In this document: positions 43,355 to 51,702 of the stretch, piece after piece
Numbering within the stretch: position 1 is the first letter of the stretch
How the letters are laid out: each line of letters opens with the position of its first letter
Assembly: GCF_016900875.1 (NCBI RefSeq)
Contig: NZ_JAFEUM010000002.1
Span: forward strand, 558,001 to 622,000
From: Vibrio ulleungensis
Lineage (GTDB): Bacteria; Pseudomonadota; Gammaproteobacteria; Enterobacterales; Vibrionaceae
Reading direction: 5' to 3'
Length of the DNA stretch: 64,000 nucleotides
Translations under genes and position numbers: made by a program
The notes under the pieces: generated by a model
The model's input: the letters and a program-made list of their open reading frames with translations, nothing else
What the model was told of the DNA's origin: nothing
The model's database searches: none

Positions 43355-43403
43355 TTGTCTCGCTTTATTTAGTCCTTTCTACCATAAAGACTAAAGCAGA
43401 CTA

Positions 43404-44516
43404 CTAAAGATACTGCTGATACAGCTTGGTGTAGCGCTCAACTTGAGCCTCCATGGTGTAGTTCAGCGCATTTTCAAACCCTAATTCTATAATGTCAGAC
43501 TGATCGTCATTTCGATCAATTAAGCGTTGCAATAGCTGCGCAAGCTGCTCACTCGACTCATTGTCAAATAGCAGGGGCCAATCTACTGGTAAAGAAGGGG
43601 TCAATCCCGGAGCACGTGCTGCAATCACAGGCGTTTTTTCTATCTGACCTTCTAGCGAGATCAACCCAAAACCCTCATAGCGTGAAGGCACCACAAGGTA
43701 ATCGAGTTCCTTAATGTTTTGCCTAGCATAAGGCACCGCACCATAGAAAAAGATCGGTTGCGGTATCGACTCGCTCGTCGCTTCTAAGGTCTGTTTTTCT
43801 TCCCCGTCACCAATAAAATGCAGCGCTATGCTCTGTTCAGGAAGCTCCTTTATTGCTTCCAAAAGAACGTCGGGGCCTTTTTGGTAGGTCAACCGCCCGA
43901 TAAACCCAAGATTGAGTTTCCCCTTTTGGTAACGCACCACATTTTGGCCTTGATCGACTTCGCAGTGGCGGTTAATGGCATTTGGCACAATTTTATTGGT
44001 CTGCGGCGGCGGTAAACCAAACTCTGCTCGTCGCGCATTAAGCGCCGCTATACTATCGGTCGTAAAATGTGCGGTAATGGCTTGAGACAGCGCCCGTTCT
44101 GCAAACTTTCCGCGGACCTTGCTGGTTGGCCAAAACACAGTGTTTCGGATTGTTCTCACCACCAACGCATCCACCCAAGGTTTTATGAGCGCAAACAGAT
44201 ATTCGGGGTGGTCGGTATGCAAGTGAACGACATCAGGCTTAAATCGACGAATGATAGACAGTAGTTGGTACGCACTAACCAATAATCCAGGAGGTAGATT
44301 GGAGAAATTGAGCTGCTCGTACTCGACGCCACTCTGTTTGAGTCGCGCAATTAACTCGCCCGCGATTCCAGAGTAAATATCGAGCGGAGGCTTGATCCCC
44401 ACCAGTAGAATCGAATGGTACTTAGCTTGAGCACAAGATAGGTGGATAGTTCCCGATTCGGAGCCTCCATTACCAATGCGATTGACTATGTGCAAGATCT
44501 TAAGGTTCTCTTCCAT
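43404..44516 (-). CDS. Glycosyltransferase family 4 protein
   Basis: A 370-residue GT-B fold enzyme. The N-terminal domain begins ILHIVNRIGNGGSESGTIHL and contains VHLHTDHPEY. The C-terminal GT4 domain has NLGFIGRLTYQKGPDVLLEA and the retaining-enzyme EGFGLISLEGQ motif near residue 292. It is transcribed away from the gum-like operon from the shared 535-base region. It may act on the same or another surface polymer; donor and acceptor cannot be told. GAGGAGAAGC precedes the ATG. Confidence 0.86.
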   Translation of the reverse strand: MEENLKILHIVNRIGNGGSESGTIHLSCAQAKYHSILLVGIKPPLDIYSGIAGELIARLKQSGVEYEQLNFSNLPPGLLVSAYQLLSIIRRFKPDVVHLHTDHPEYLFALIKPWVDALVVRTIRNTVFWPTSKVRGKFAERALSQAITAHFTTDSIAALNARRAEFGLPPPQTNKIVPNAINRHCEVDQGQNVVRYQKGKLNLGFIGRLTYQKGPDVLLEAIKELPEQSIALHFIGDGEEKQTLEATSESIPQPIFFYGAVPYARQNIKELDYLVVPSRYEGFGLISLEGQIEKTPVIAARAPGLTPSLPVDWPLLFDNESSEQLAQLLQRLIDRNDDQSDIIELGFENALNYTMEAQVERYTKLYQQYL

Positions 44517-44701
44517 GCTTCTCCTCTTATCCCTCCTGTCTTAAAGTACGTGAGAACTATTTTCGCTAGTGTCCAATTTGCGAGACATTGTAACGACAAA
44601 GAGTATGTTGTTATGCGCTGTTGAACTCGAATACGACAATAGCCAATTTCACTCTCTCACTGTTGAGACTCCCCCATCTTACTAAAACTACGCCCTATAA
44701 A

Positions 44702-44717
44702 TGTGACACATATCACA
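44702..44717. promoter_or_regulatory. CRP-type binding site
   Basis: TGTGACACATATCACA has both perfect half-sites TGTGA-N6-TCACA and A/T-rich flanks. It lies 335 bases before the first gene of the exopolysaccharide operon and 186 bases before the divergent glycosyltransferase, so it could serve either. Confidence 0.75.
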
Positions 44718-44894
44718 ATAAATCGAGTAAATCGATTGCTATTATGAATTTATCGCGCAGACGTGGTGACATTTCATACACACTGTACTGAGACTCATTT
44801 GTGTATGGCACCCACACTGGTCAATAAAAATTCATAACAAACATTGTGTCATTCACAAAAGAGTCATCTAAGTCATCAACACTACAAGGCAAAG

Positions 44895-44925
44895 TGGGAG
44901 CCAAAAACCCAAGGGCGGTAGCGTG
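44895..44925 (+). promoter_or_regulatory. JUMPstart element with ops (RfaH recruitment site)
   Basis: The 12-base ops core GGCGGTAGCGTG is perfect at 44914-44925 on the strand of the exopolysaccharide operon. The 19 bases before it (TGGGAGCCAAAAACCCAAG) also resemble the rest of the JUMPstart consensus. In enterobacteria this sequence pauses RNA polymerase and loads RfaH, which prevents premature termination in long surface-polysaccharide operons. It lies 126 bases before the first start codon. Confidence 0.9.
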
Positions 44926-44980
44926 TAAAAACGCATAATAAAACGACAAATAAAGTCGAGCGCCCACCTTACTGCCAATA

Positions 44981-45021
44981 GTTTGATTGCCTGTTGCAGT
45001 TAAGCAATCAAACAATTTTTT
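44981..45021 (+). terminator. Terminator-like hairpin in the operon leader
   Basis: A perfect 10-bp stem GTTTGATTGC / GCAATCAAAC with a 13-base loop is followed by AATTTTTT, between ops and the first gene. The stem is AT-rich, so it would be a modest terminator. Located here it could be an attenuator overcome by RfaH. Confidence 0.5.
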
Positions 45022-45051
45022 CGATTAAGTTAACGTTTTAAAAGGCCCAAA

Positions 45052-46455
45052 ATGGACAAGTCACACGGTATCAAAACTCATGGAACAGAGTTCGCATTAC
45101 TGTATAGAAGCACTGACATTCTCGTCATCTTTTCTACTTTGATGTTCTGTGCACAAGCTTACATTGGTAGCATTCATACCAGTGTATTAGCTGCGGCTTT
45201 ATTGGCGATCGTGGCCTTTATGTTAACCGCAGAGAGCGTTGCACTGTACCGTTCCTGGCGAACAGCATCCATAAGGGAACAAGTTCTTGCTCCGCTAACA
45301 TGCTGGATTGCTGCTTTAGTGGTTGTGGTGTTTTGGGTGTTTTTTAGTAAAGCCAGCGATCAATACTCGCGCGTGGTGATGGGCAGTTGGGCAATTGCAA
45401 CCCCTACACTATTAATCTGCTGGCGCTTAATCGTCCGTCAACTGCTAATACGCGCTCGGAAAATGGGCTTTAATCGACGACGCGCCATCATCGTTGGTGT
45501 TACAGACAATGGCATTCGACTCGCAAAAGAAAGCAAAAACAACCCGGAATTTGGAATCGACTTGGTTGGATTTTATGACGATCGCGATCTATCTCGCCTC
45601 GAGCTTTCTGACCTACCCGTCCCTTACAAGGGAACTATTGAGCAAGGATTGAAGCTCACCAAAAAACACGTTATCGATCATGTCTACATTGCAATGCCAA
45701 TGCGAGCTGATGAACGCATTGCTTTGTACCTAAAACAATTCTCCGATACCACCGCCAATACCTACGTCATCCCCGAGTTCTTTGTCTACAACTTGATACA
45801 GTCTCGCCTTTCATCGATTGGTACTATCCCTACATTAAGTGTGCACGACACGCCGTTTTATGGATTTAACATATGGAGTAAGCGTCTACAGGACATCATT
45901 GTGTCGAGTTTAATTATTCTGTTTATCAGTCCGGTGCTGCTCGCTGTCGCCATTGGCGTAAAACTCTCATCACCCGGGCCTATCATCTTTAAACAGAAGC
46001 GATATGGATTGGACGGCAGACAAATTAAAGTGTGGAAATTTCGCTCAATGAGCACCATGGACAATGGTTCGACAGTGAAGCAAGCCACCAAGAATGACCC
46101 GCGAGTGACTAAGTTTGGGGCATTCATTCGACGCACCTCTTTGGACGAATTGCCACAGTTTTTTAATGTGCTGCAAGGTCGAATGTCTATAGTGGGCCCA
46201 CGGCCACACGCTGTCGCACACAATGAGCAGTATCGTGCCATCGTCGATCGCTACATGTTGCGTCACAAGGTAAAACCCGGCATTACTGGTCTTGCGCAAA
46301 TCAGCGGTTACCGAGGAGAAACAGACACAATTGAGAAAATGGAAAAGCGAGTTGAATGCGATCTCGAGTACATACAGTCATGGTCGACGTACCTAGATCT
46401 TAAAATCATTTTCTTAACCATATTTAAAGGATTTGTCGGTAAAACCGCGTACTAA
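45052..46455 (+). CDS. Undecaprenyl-phosphate glucose phosphotransferase (GumD/WcaJ type)
   Basis: A 467-residue initiating enzyme that moves glucose-1-phosphate from UDP-glucose to undecaprenyl phosphate at the inner membrane. The N-terminal half has four to five hydrophobic helices (about residues 20-125), then a nucleotide-binding-like domain (AIIVGVTDNGIRLAKES near 147). The C-terminal catalytic domain (about 275-467) has KLSSPGPIIFKQKRYGLDG, KFRSMS, RRTSLDELPQFFNVLQG, SIVGPRPHA and KPGITGLAQ. The terminal GKTAY matches Xanthomonas GumD. First gene of the operon, downstream of ops. Confidence 0.93.
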   Translation: MDKSHGIKTHGTEFALLYRSTDILVIFSTLMFCAQAYIGSIHTSVLAAALLAIVAFMLTAESVALYRSWRTASIREQVLAPLTCWIAALVVVVFWVFFSKASDQYSRVVMGSWAIATPTLLICWRLIVRQLLIRARKMGFNRRRAIIVGVTDNGIRLAKESKNNPEFGIDLVGFYDDRDLSRLELSDLPVPYKGTIEQGLKLTKKHVIDHVYIAMPMRADERIALYLKQFSDTTANTYVIPEFFVYNLIQSRLSSIGTIPTLSVHDTPFYGFNIWSKRLQDIIVSSLIILFISPVLLAVAIGVKLSSPGPIIFKQKRYGLDGRQIKVWKFRSMSTMDNGSTVKQATKNDPRVTKFGAFIRRTSLDELPQFFNVLQGRMSIVGPRPHAVAHNEQYRAIVDRYMLRHKVKPGITGLAQISGYRGETDTIEKMEKRVECDLEYIQSWSTYLDLKIIFLTIFKGFVGKTAY

Positions 46456-46477
46456 ATGGACTTAAATAGGAATACGC

Positions 46478-47680
46478 ATGAAGCACTGTAGAGTTTTCCT
46501 TGCCATCGTTGCAGCAATGAGCACATCGCACGTATTGGCGTTAGAAAGCAATGGATACACCACCGAAAATGGCTTGACCATCATTCCCATTTTGGAAAGT
46601 GGTTTGCGTTATAACGACAACTATACCCGCACCAGTGACGCACAATCATCGACTATCTTCGATGTAAAACCTGGAGTGGCAATAGAGTCGGACCGCAACG
46701 GTAATCGTTATAGAGTCGCCTATCAACTTGACGCGGGCTTTCACTCAAACACCAGTGACGATAATTACGTTGATCATACCTTTGCGACCAATAATTTAGT
46801 GCGATTTACCACGCGACATGCCTTAGGGTTTAACTATGCATTTCTCACCCAACATGATGCTCGAGGCAGCGGCATCGCATCAGGTGATGCGTTAGTTGCA
46901 AACTTAACGACTCCTGTTGAGTACAAAACCCATGTCGCCGACGCAACGTACATATTTGGCTCTGACAACGCCAAGGGCCGAATCGAAGCTACACTCGATT
47001 TTGAAGACCGAACTTACACCAATTATCGCGGCAGTGACGTTCTAGACACAACCTTTGAAGATTATCAGCAAATTGGCGCTGACGGTGCATTTTATGTCCA
47101 AGTGCTGCCCGCTACCCAATTGCTTTTTCAGTTGGATTACAACAACCGCCAATACACCAAAAACAGTCGCAGTGGCGACTCTCAAAACTACAACGAGATT
47201 TACTATTTAACCGGTGCCGTGTGGGACATAACCGGTAAAACGAACGGTAAATTGCGATTGGGTATCCAAGACAAAAAGTACGACGACAGCTCTCGCGAAG
47301 GGAGCGACAACTTTAGTTGGGACCTCACCGTTGAGTGGCAACCTCTGGAATACTCCACAATTACCATTGACGGTGGGTTACGAAACGAAGACGCGGATAC
47401 AGAAGAAGGCGATCTGGATGCGAGCCGAATCAGCGCCCAGTGGAAACACTACTGGTTGGCAAATATTTACAGTAATTTGGGTTTAAGTTATAGCCGCAAA
47501 GATTACAACAGCGTAACGCGAACCGATGACACTTCCAGCGCCTCAATAAAACTGGGTTACGAGCTGTATGAACGTGTGGACCTTGTTGCGGGTTGGCGCG
47601 GTGAAGATAACGACTCCAATTCTGTTGGATACACTTACAACCAGAACGTTTGGTCCCTCAACGCTAACTTTGCATTTTGA
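46478..47680 (+). CDS. Outer-membrane beta-barrel exopolysaccharide export protein
   Basis: A 400-residue exported protein with signal peptide (residues 1-22, ending HVLALE). Then come many amphipathic strands with Tyr/Asn/Asp-rich turns (SGLRYNDNYTRTSD, DFEDRTYTNYRGSD) and a terminal aromatic strand VWSLNANFAF. It resembles the BBP2/VpsM-type barrels coded next to polysaccharide export genes. With the short OPX protein that follows, it probably forms the outer-membrane exit pore. This is inferred from position and strand pattern; no residue motif proves it. Confidence 0.82.
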   Translation: MKHCRVFLAIVAAMSTSHVLALESNGYTTENGLTIIPILESGLRYNDNYTRTSDAQSSTIFDVKPGVAIESDRNGNRYRVAYQLDAGFHSNTSDDNYVDHTFATNNLVRFTTRHALGFNYAFLTQHDARGSGIASGDALVANLTTPVEYKTHVADATYIFGSDNAKGRIEATLDFEDRTYTNYRGSDVLDTTFEDYQQIGADGAFYVQVLPATQLLFQLDYNNRQYTKNSRSGDSQNYNEIYYLTGAVWDITGKTNGKLRLGIQDKKYDDSSREGSDNFSWDLTVEWQPLEYSTITIDGGLRNEDADTEEGDLDASRISAQWKHYWLANIYSNLGLSYSRKDYNSVTRTDDTSSASIKLGYELYERVDLVAGWRGEDNDSNSVGYTYNQNVWSLNANFAF

Positions 47681-47690
47681 TAGATAATTT

Positions 47691-48230
47691 ATGAGCAAAC
47701 TATTTTCTGTTTTTATCCTATTCTCTCTTAGCCTAATGGCAACGGCTGTCACAGCCGCCGAAGAGTCCGATTCAACCTACAAAATTGGTGCAGGGGATCG
47801 CATTGAGATTGTTGTCTACGATGAGCAAGAACTGTCTATCAGTGGCCTTCTCATAAGTAGCAGCGGACGATTTAACTACCCCTATTTAGGCCAACTGACG
47901 GCCATAAACAAAACACCCGAGCAACTCAAGCTAGAGATCATCAAAGGTCTAAAGGGAGACTATTTAGTCTCGCCAAAGGTGAGGGTGAGCGTTGTGGGCT
48001 ATCGCAACATCTATGTCAATGGTGAGGTTAAACAACCTGGCGGCTACGAGTTTCAACCTGGTCTAACTGTCGATAAAGCCATCGCGCTCGCAGGCGGTTT
48101 TACCGATAGAGCAGCACGTAAAAAAATCTACATTACCCGCTCAAATGACGTTAATACAAAAATCAAAGCAGCGCTGTCGGCCAGAATTAATCCTGGTGAC
48201 ATCATTGTGATTGAACAAAGTTTTTTCTAG
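47691..48230 (+). CDS. Short polysaccharide export (OPX) protein
   Basis: A 179-residue periplasmic protein with signal peptide (1-23, ending VTAAEE). It has a Poly_export domain (YKIGAGDRIEIVVYDEQELS at about 31-50) and one SLBB domain (IYVNGEVKQPGGYEFQPG near 104). It is much shorter than Wza (about 380) and lacks the C-terminal helix that forms Wza's own outer-membrane pore. No lipobox cysteine is present. It therefore needs a partner barrel, probably the preceding gene, as with VpsN/VpsM. Xanthomonas GumB is a similar small OPX protein. Confidence 0.9.
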   Translation: MSKLFSVFILFSLSLMATAVTAAEESDSTYKIGAGDRIEIVVYDEQELSISGLLISSSGRFNYPYLGQLTAINKTPEQLKLEIIKGLKGDYLVSPKVRVSVVGYRNIYVNGEVKQPGGYEFQPGLTVDKAIALAGGFTDRAARKKIYITRSNDVNTKIKAALSARINPGDIIVIEQSFF

Positions 48231-48259
48231 ATTTTCACGCAGGCGACGAATACGAGAAT

Positions 48260-50449
48260 ATGACTATATCTAATCCAGCAATGCAGCGCCCTCTCGCGCT
48301 CGACCCTCTCTACTATGTGTCTTTACTGGCAAAGCACTGGTTCAAGATTTCGCTGTTTACTGCATTGTGCACCGGTATTGCTGTGATGGGCGCACTCTCT
48401 ATAACGCCCACTTATCGAGCTGTATCCACTCTGTTTATTGAGTCGTCGCAAAACAATACTGTATCCATCGAAGCGGTGGTGGGGCTCGATACTAGCGCTG
48501 ATGGCTATTATCAAACCCAGTATGAGATCATGCGATCCAACGTTGTTGCACGCAAAGTCATCGATGCCCTCAACCTCACTGAGCATCCAGAATTTAATCC
48601 CGCGTTAATACTTAAAGAGCCTAACCTACTCGACCGCCTCAAAGAGCAAGTCAAACAACTGCCGTTGGCGCAAGACTATTTTGCTAAAGAAACAACCCAG
48701 CCCACAGCAGCTCAATTGGAAGAAAGAGCGTTTCGCTCTGCATTGTCGACGTTTAAATCTAAGCTGACCATCATACCCATCCCAAAAACGCAGCTGGTCA
48801 AAATAGCCTTTGAGTCAGAATCACCGCATATGGCTGCGAACATCGCCAATCAAGTAGGCCAAGCCTACATAGAAAGTAACTTAGATTCGAAACTGCTGGC
48901 AACAGAGCAAGCCACCTCGTGGATCAACGAGCAACTTGCCGAATTGCGACAAAAACTGGAAGCGTCTGAACAAGCACTCAATAACTTTTTACAGCAACAA
49001 GAGCTTATCGATAACAGTGGCATTGAAGCGCTTGCCAGTAATGAGTTGGCCAACTTGACGAATCAACTGGCCAACGCCACTGAAGCTCGTATTCAAGCCC
49101 AATCTCTGTATAACGCGCTAAAAGATAACCAAGGTGGAGATTTAACCACTATTTCTGCTATCAATAATCACCCTCAAATTAGAGAAGTTCGCTCAGCCGA
49201 AAGTGAAGCTGAACGCAACTTAGCGCAACTCTCGAAACGCTACGGCCCTAAACACGACAAAATGATCCAAGCGCAAGCACAGCTGGCGTCAGCTAAGCAG
49301 CGCAGCAACAATGTCGTCAATAAAGTACTGCAAGGGTTAGAAAGCGATCTTAAAACCACTCAATCTCGCGAACAACTGTTGAAACAAGAGCTCAACAGCA
49401 AAAAGTCGGAGCTTCAGTCGGTTAGCCTTGTAAAGGGGCAATACGACTCGCTTAAACGTGAAGTGGATACGAACGCCAATATTTATGACCTGTTCTTAAC
49501 GCGTCAAAAAGAGACCAACGCAACTGCCGATTTTAGTACTGCAGACGCCCGAATCAGTGACTTAGCCTTGGTGCCGTCCTCTCCATATAAGCCATCTCGC
49601 TCAAAAATAGTCGCGGTCGCCTTTATTGCCAGCCTATTTGGGGCGTGTTTGCTTGTCATCGTGCTCGATACCTTCCGAAAAACCATCACCAATATGCAAG
49701 ACTTCCAAGAAAAACTCGGTATTTTGCCACTGGTTGCATTACCAAAAGTGAAAGGTCATAAGAAGAATTACCCCATTACCAAGCAAGGCAAAACTAAAGC
49801 CGTGCTCTATGAAATTTACACCGAAAAAGTCGACTCACTACGCACCGCAATGATCATAAACCAGAATCAAGACCATTATAGCAACGTCACAGTGATCTCC
49901 TCATCGCTGCCCAATGAAGGCAAAACGTCATCGGCAATCCAGCTGGCTCGATCATTTGCTAAGTTTGAAAAAGTATTACTGATAGATACTGATTTACGTA
50001 AGCCTTCAATTTACAAATGCTTCGATGTCTCTCGCTCACAATTAGGCATAACCAATTACATCCATGCCGATGCAGCATTTGAAGAGTGTATTGTTGAAGA
50101 GGTTGATCACAACCTAAGCATCGCGGTCTCAGGCATTGCTACCGCATCGCCTCAACAAACCCTAAACGACGCCAAGTTTAAGCAGTTTATCGACACAGCA
50201 CTGACCCAATTCGACCGTATTATTATCGACACGCCCCCTATGTCATCCATAAGCGATACGTTAATCGTGGGTAGCTTAATAGGTCATGTAACCTTAGTGG
50301 TCAAAGCAAACAGCACCAAAACAGAGACGGTCCAGTTTGTGATCGATCAGTTGCATCGCCACAAAATTAAACTGAGTGGCACCGTACTTAACGCAACGTT
50401 AGCCAACGACGCAAGAACAGAAGATTACTATTACAACTATTCGCGATAG
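48260..50449 (+). CDS. Polysaccharide co-polymerase with tyrosine autokinase domain (Wzc type)
   Basis: A 729-residue inner-membrane protein that controls chain length and export. It has a Wzz domain with a transmembrane helix near 33-55, a long periplasmic coiled coil (about 200-410), a second transmembrane helix near 453-473, and a cytoplasmic BY-kinase. The kinase has Walker A SLPNEGKTSSA, Walker A' VLLIDTDLRKP, Walker B IIIDTPPMSS and a C-terminal tyrosine cluster EDYYYNYSR. Xanthomonas GumC lacks the kinase, so this fused form is a difference from xanthan loci. A matching LMW phosphatase is encoded at 62628. Confidence 0.95.
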   Translation: MTISNPAMQRPLALDPLYYVSLLAKHWFKISLFTALCTGIAVMGALSITPTYRAVSTLFIESSQNNTVSIEAVVGLDTSADGYYQTQYEIMRSNVVARKVIDALNLTEHPEFNPALILKEPNLLDRLKEQVKQLPLAQDYFAKETTQPTAAQLEERAFRSALSTFKSKLTIIPIPKTQLVKIAFESESPHMAANIANQVGQAYIESNLDSKLLATEQATSWINEQLAELRQKLEASEQALNNFLQQQELIDNSGIEALASNELANLTNQLANATEARIQAQSLYNALKDNQGGDLTTISAINNHPQIREVRSAESEAERNLAQLSKRYGPKHDKMIQAQAQLASAKQRSNNVVNKVLQGLESDLKTTQSREQLLKQELNSKKSELQSVSLVKGQYDSLKREVDTNANIYDLFLTRQKETNATADFSTADARISDLALVPSSPYKPSRSKIVAVAFIASLFGACLLVIVLDTFRKTITNMQDFQEKLGILPLVALPKVKGHKKNYPITKQGKTKAVLYEIYTEKVDSLRTAMIINQNQDHYSNVTVISSSLPNEGKTSSAIQLARSFAKFEKVLLIDTDLRKPSIYKCFDVSRSQLGITNYIHADAAFEECIVEEVDHNLSIAVSGIATASPQQTLNDAKFKQFIDTALTQFDRIIIDTPPMSSISDTLIVGSLIGHVTLVVKANSTKTETVQFVIDQLHRHKIKLSGTVLNATLANDARTEDYYYNYSR

Positions 50450-50585
50450 ATACAGCTTTGGTTGCATAACAAGCGTATGAGCGCTCGGTTATGTCAATGC
50501 TTTGAAGGATCACAGCATCGCCAAACAGCACCAGCTTCACTCAATCTGATCCCAACATGGACACCGTAGGCGTTAAAGATTAACT

Positions 50586-51680
50586 ATGAATATTCTATTT
50601 TTAAGTCACACATTCATTGGAAATAAATACGTGGTGGGCAGCCATCACCTTGCGAAGCAATTGGCAAAGCAAGGGCACAAGGTCATGCACATTCCTCACC
50701 CATGGTCGCAGTTGCACCAATTCAAGCGTGGGCCTAGAGAGGCGTTTTTATCGGGAGAAATTGAGCCTAATTTGTGGCAATTTCAAGTGGGTGGTTGGCT
50801 ACCAAGTAAATGGCATACTATGGGCTTTAGCTACGCTTCACATTCTCGAACACTCGCTAAAGCAATCAGTCAACTTGCTGAAGAAAACAATATTCCACAC
50901 TTTGATGTCTGCTTCGTTGATGATCCTGTGTTTCAAAAGGCGATTCAACATTTAGACTGTCGTAAAGTGATTTATCGCCCCACCGATATTTATACAGAAA
51001 TGCCCAAAGGGGCAGCATACAAACAGGTCGAACAAAAGCTGATAGAGCAAGCCGATCATGTTGTGGCCACCAGCGAAGCCATTGTTAAGTTCCACCAATT
51101 AAATGACCAGCAAGCCAGCGTGCTCAATAACGGGTTCGACTTCAACCATTTTGCCAACTTCACCCTTAATGAATCAGACAGTGACTCCAGCTCTATCGTG
51201 AAGGTTGGTTATGTCGGTAGCCTAGATGCGCGGTTTGACACTCAATTAATTAATAGCGCGGCAAAAGCTTTACCGGACGTCGAGTTCTGCATTCACTCTC
51301 CAGATTTACAGCACACATTGGATATTACGCTGCCAAACCTTAAGCATAAAGGGGCTGTTGACTATGAAGTCTTACCAACCATTTTATCCCACTACGATGC
51401 GTTAATTATGCCCTTTACGTTTACCACCAATAATAAAGGCCGCAGTCCAATGAAGTTTTTTGAGTACGCCGCCACCAACAAGCCAATGATCGTCCCCGAT
51501 TACTTTGACGATGCAGGCATGCCAGGGGTGTTGTGTTATCAATCGCCAGCACAGTTTATTGAGCGTATAGCCAACCTAACACCAAACACCCGTGTTGAGC
51601 GCGATAAGGCACAGCTAAAGCGGCACTGCTGGTCGACTAAGGCAACTCAACTTTTAGAGTTATCCAACGCCCTTTCTTAA
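50586..51680 (+). CDS. Glycosyltransferase, GT-B fold (possible GumK-type)
   Basis: A 364-residue GT-B enzyme. The N-terminal domain begins NILFLSHTFIGNKYVVGSHH. The linker has VIYRPTDIYTE, comparable to VYRASDGLST in GumK, and the donor domain has VKVGYVGSLDARFD and GRSPMKFFEYAATNKPMIVP. By elimination among the four transferases it would add the glucuronic acid, as GumK (GT70) does in xanthan, but the similarity I see is loose and a GT1 or GT4 assignment is possible. Preceded by a 136-base gap after the kinase gene. Confidence 0.78.
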   Translation: MNILFLSHTFIGNKYVVGSHHLAKQLAKQGHKVMHIPHPWSQLHQFKRGPREAFLSGEIEPNLWQFQVGGWLPSKWHTMGFSYASHSRTLAKAISQLAEENNIPHFDVCFVDDPVFQKAIQHLDCRKVIYRPTDIYTEMPKGAAYKQVEQKLIEQADHVVATSEAIVKFHQLNDQQASVLNNGFDFNHFANFTLNESDSDSSSIVKVGYVGSLDARFDTQLINSAAKALPDVEFCIHSPDLQHTLDITLPNLKHKGAVDYEVLPTILSHYDALIMPFTFTTNNKGRSPMKFFEYAATNKPMIVPDYFDDAGMPGVLCYQSPAQFIERIANLTPNTRVERDKAQLKRHCWSTKATQLLELSNALS

Positions 51681-51702
51681 CGTTGAAGAGAGTAAAATAT
51701 TC

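Larger units (their letters stand above)
44517..45051. other. Divergent regulatory region before the gum-like operon
   Basis: A gene-free 535-base stretch between the minus-strand GT4 gene and the first plus-strand exopolysaccharide gene. It holds a perfect CRP-type palindrome (44702-44717), a JUMPstart/ops element (44895-44925) and a terminator-like hairpin (44981-45021). Short open frames in it have no coding signature and were not accepted. Confidence 0.8.
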
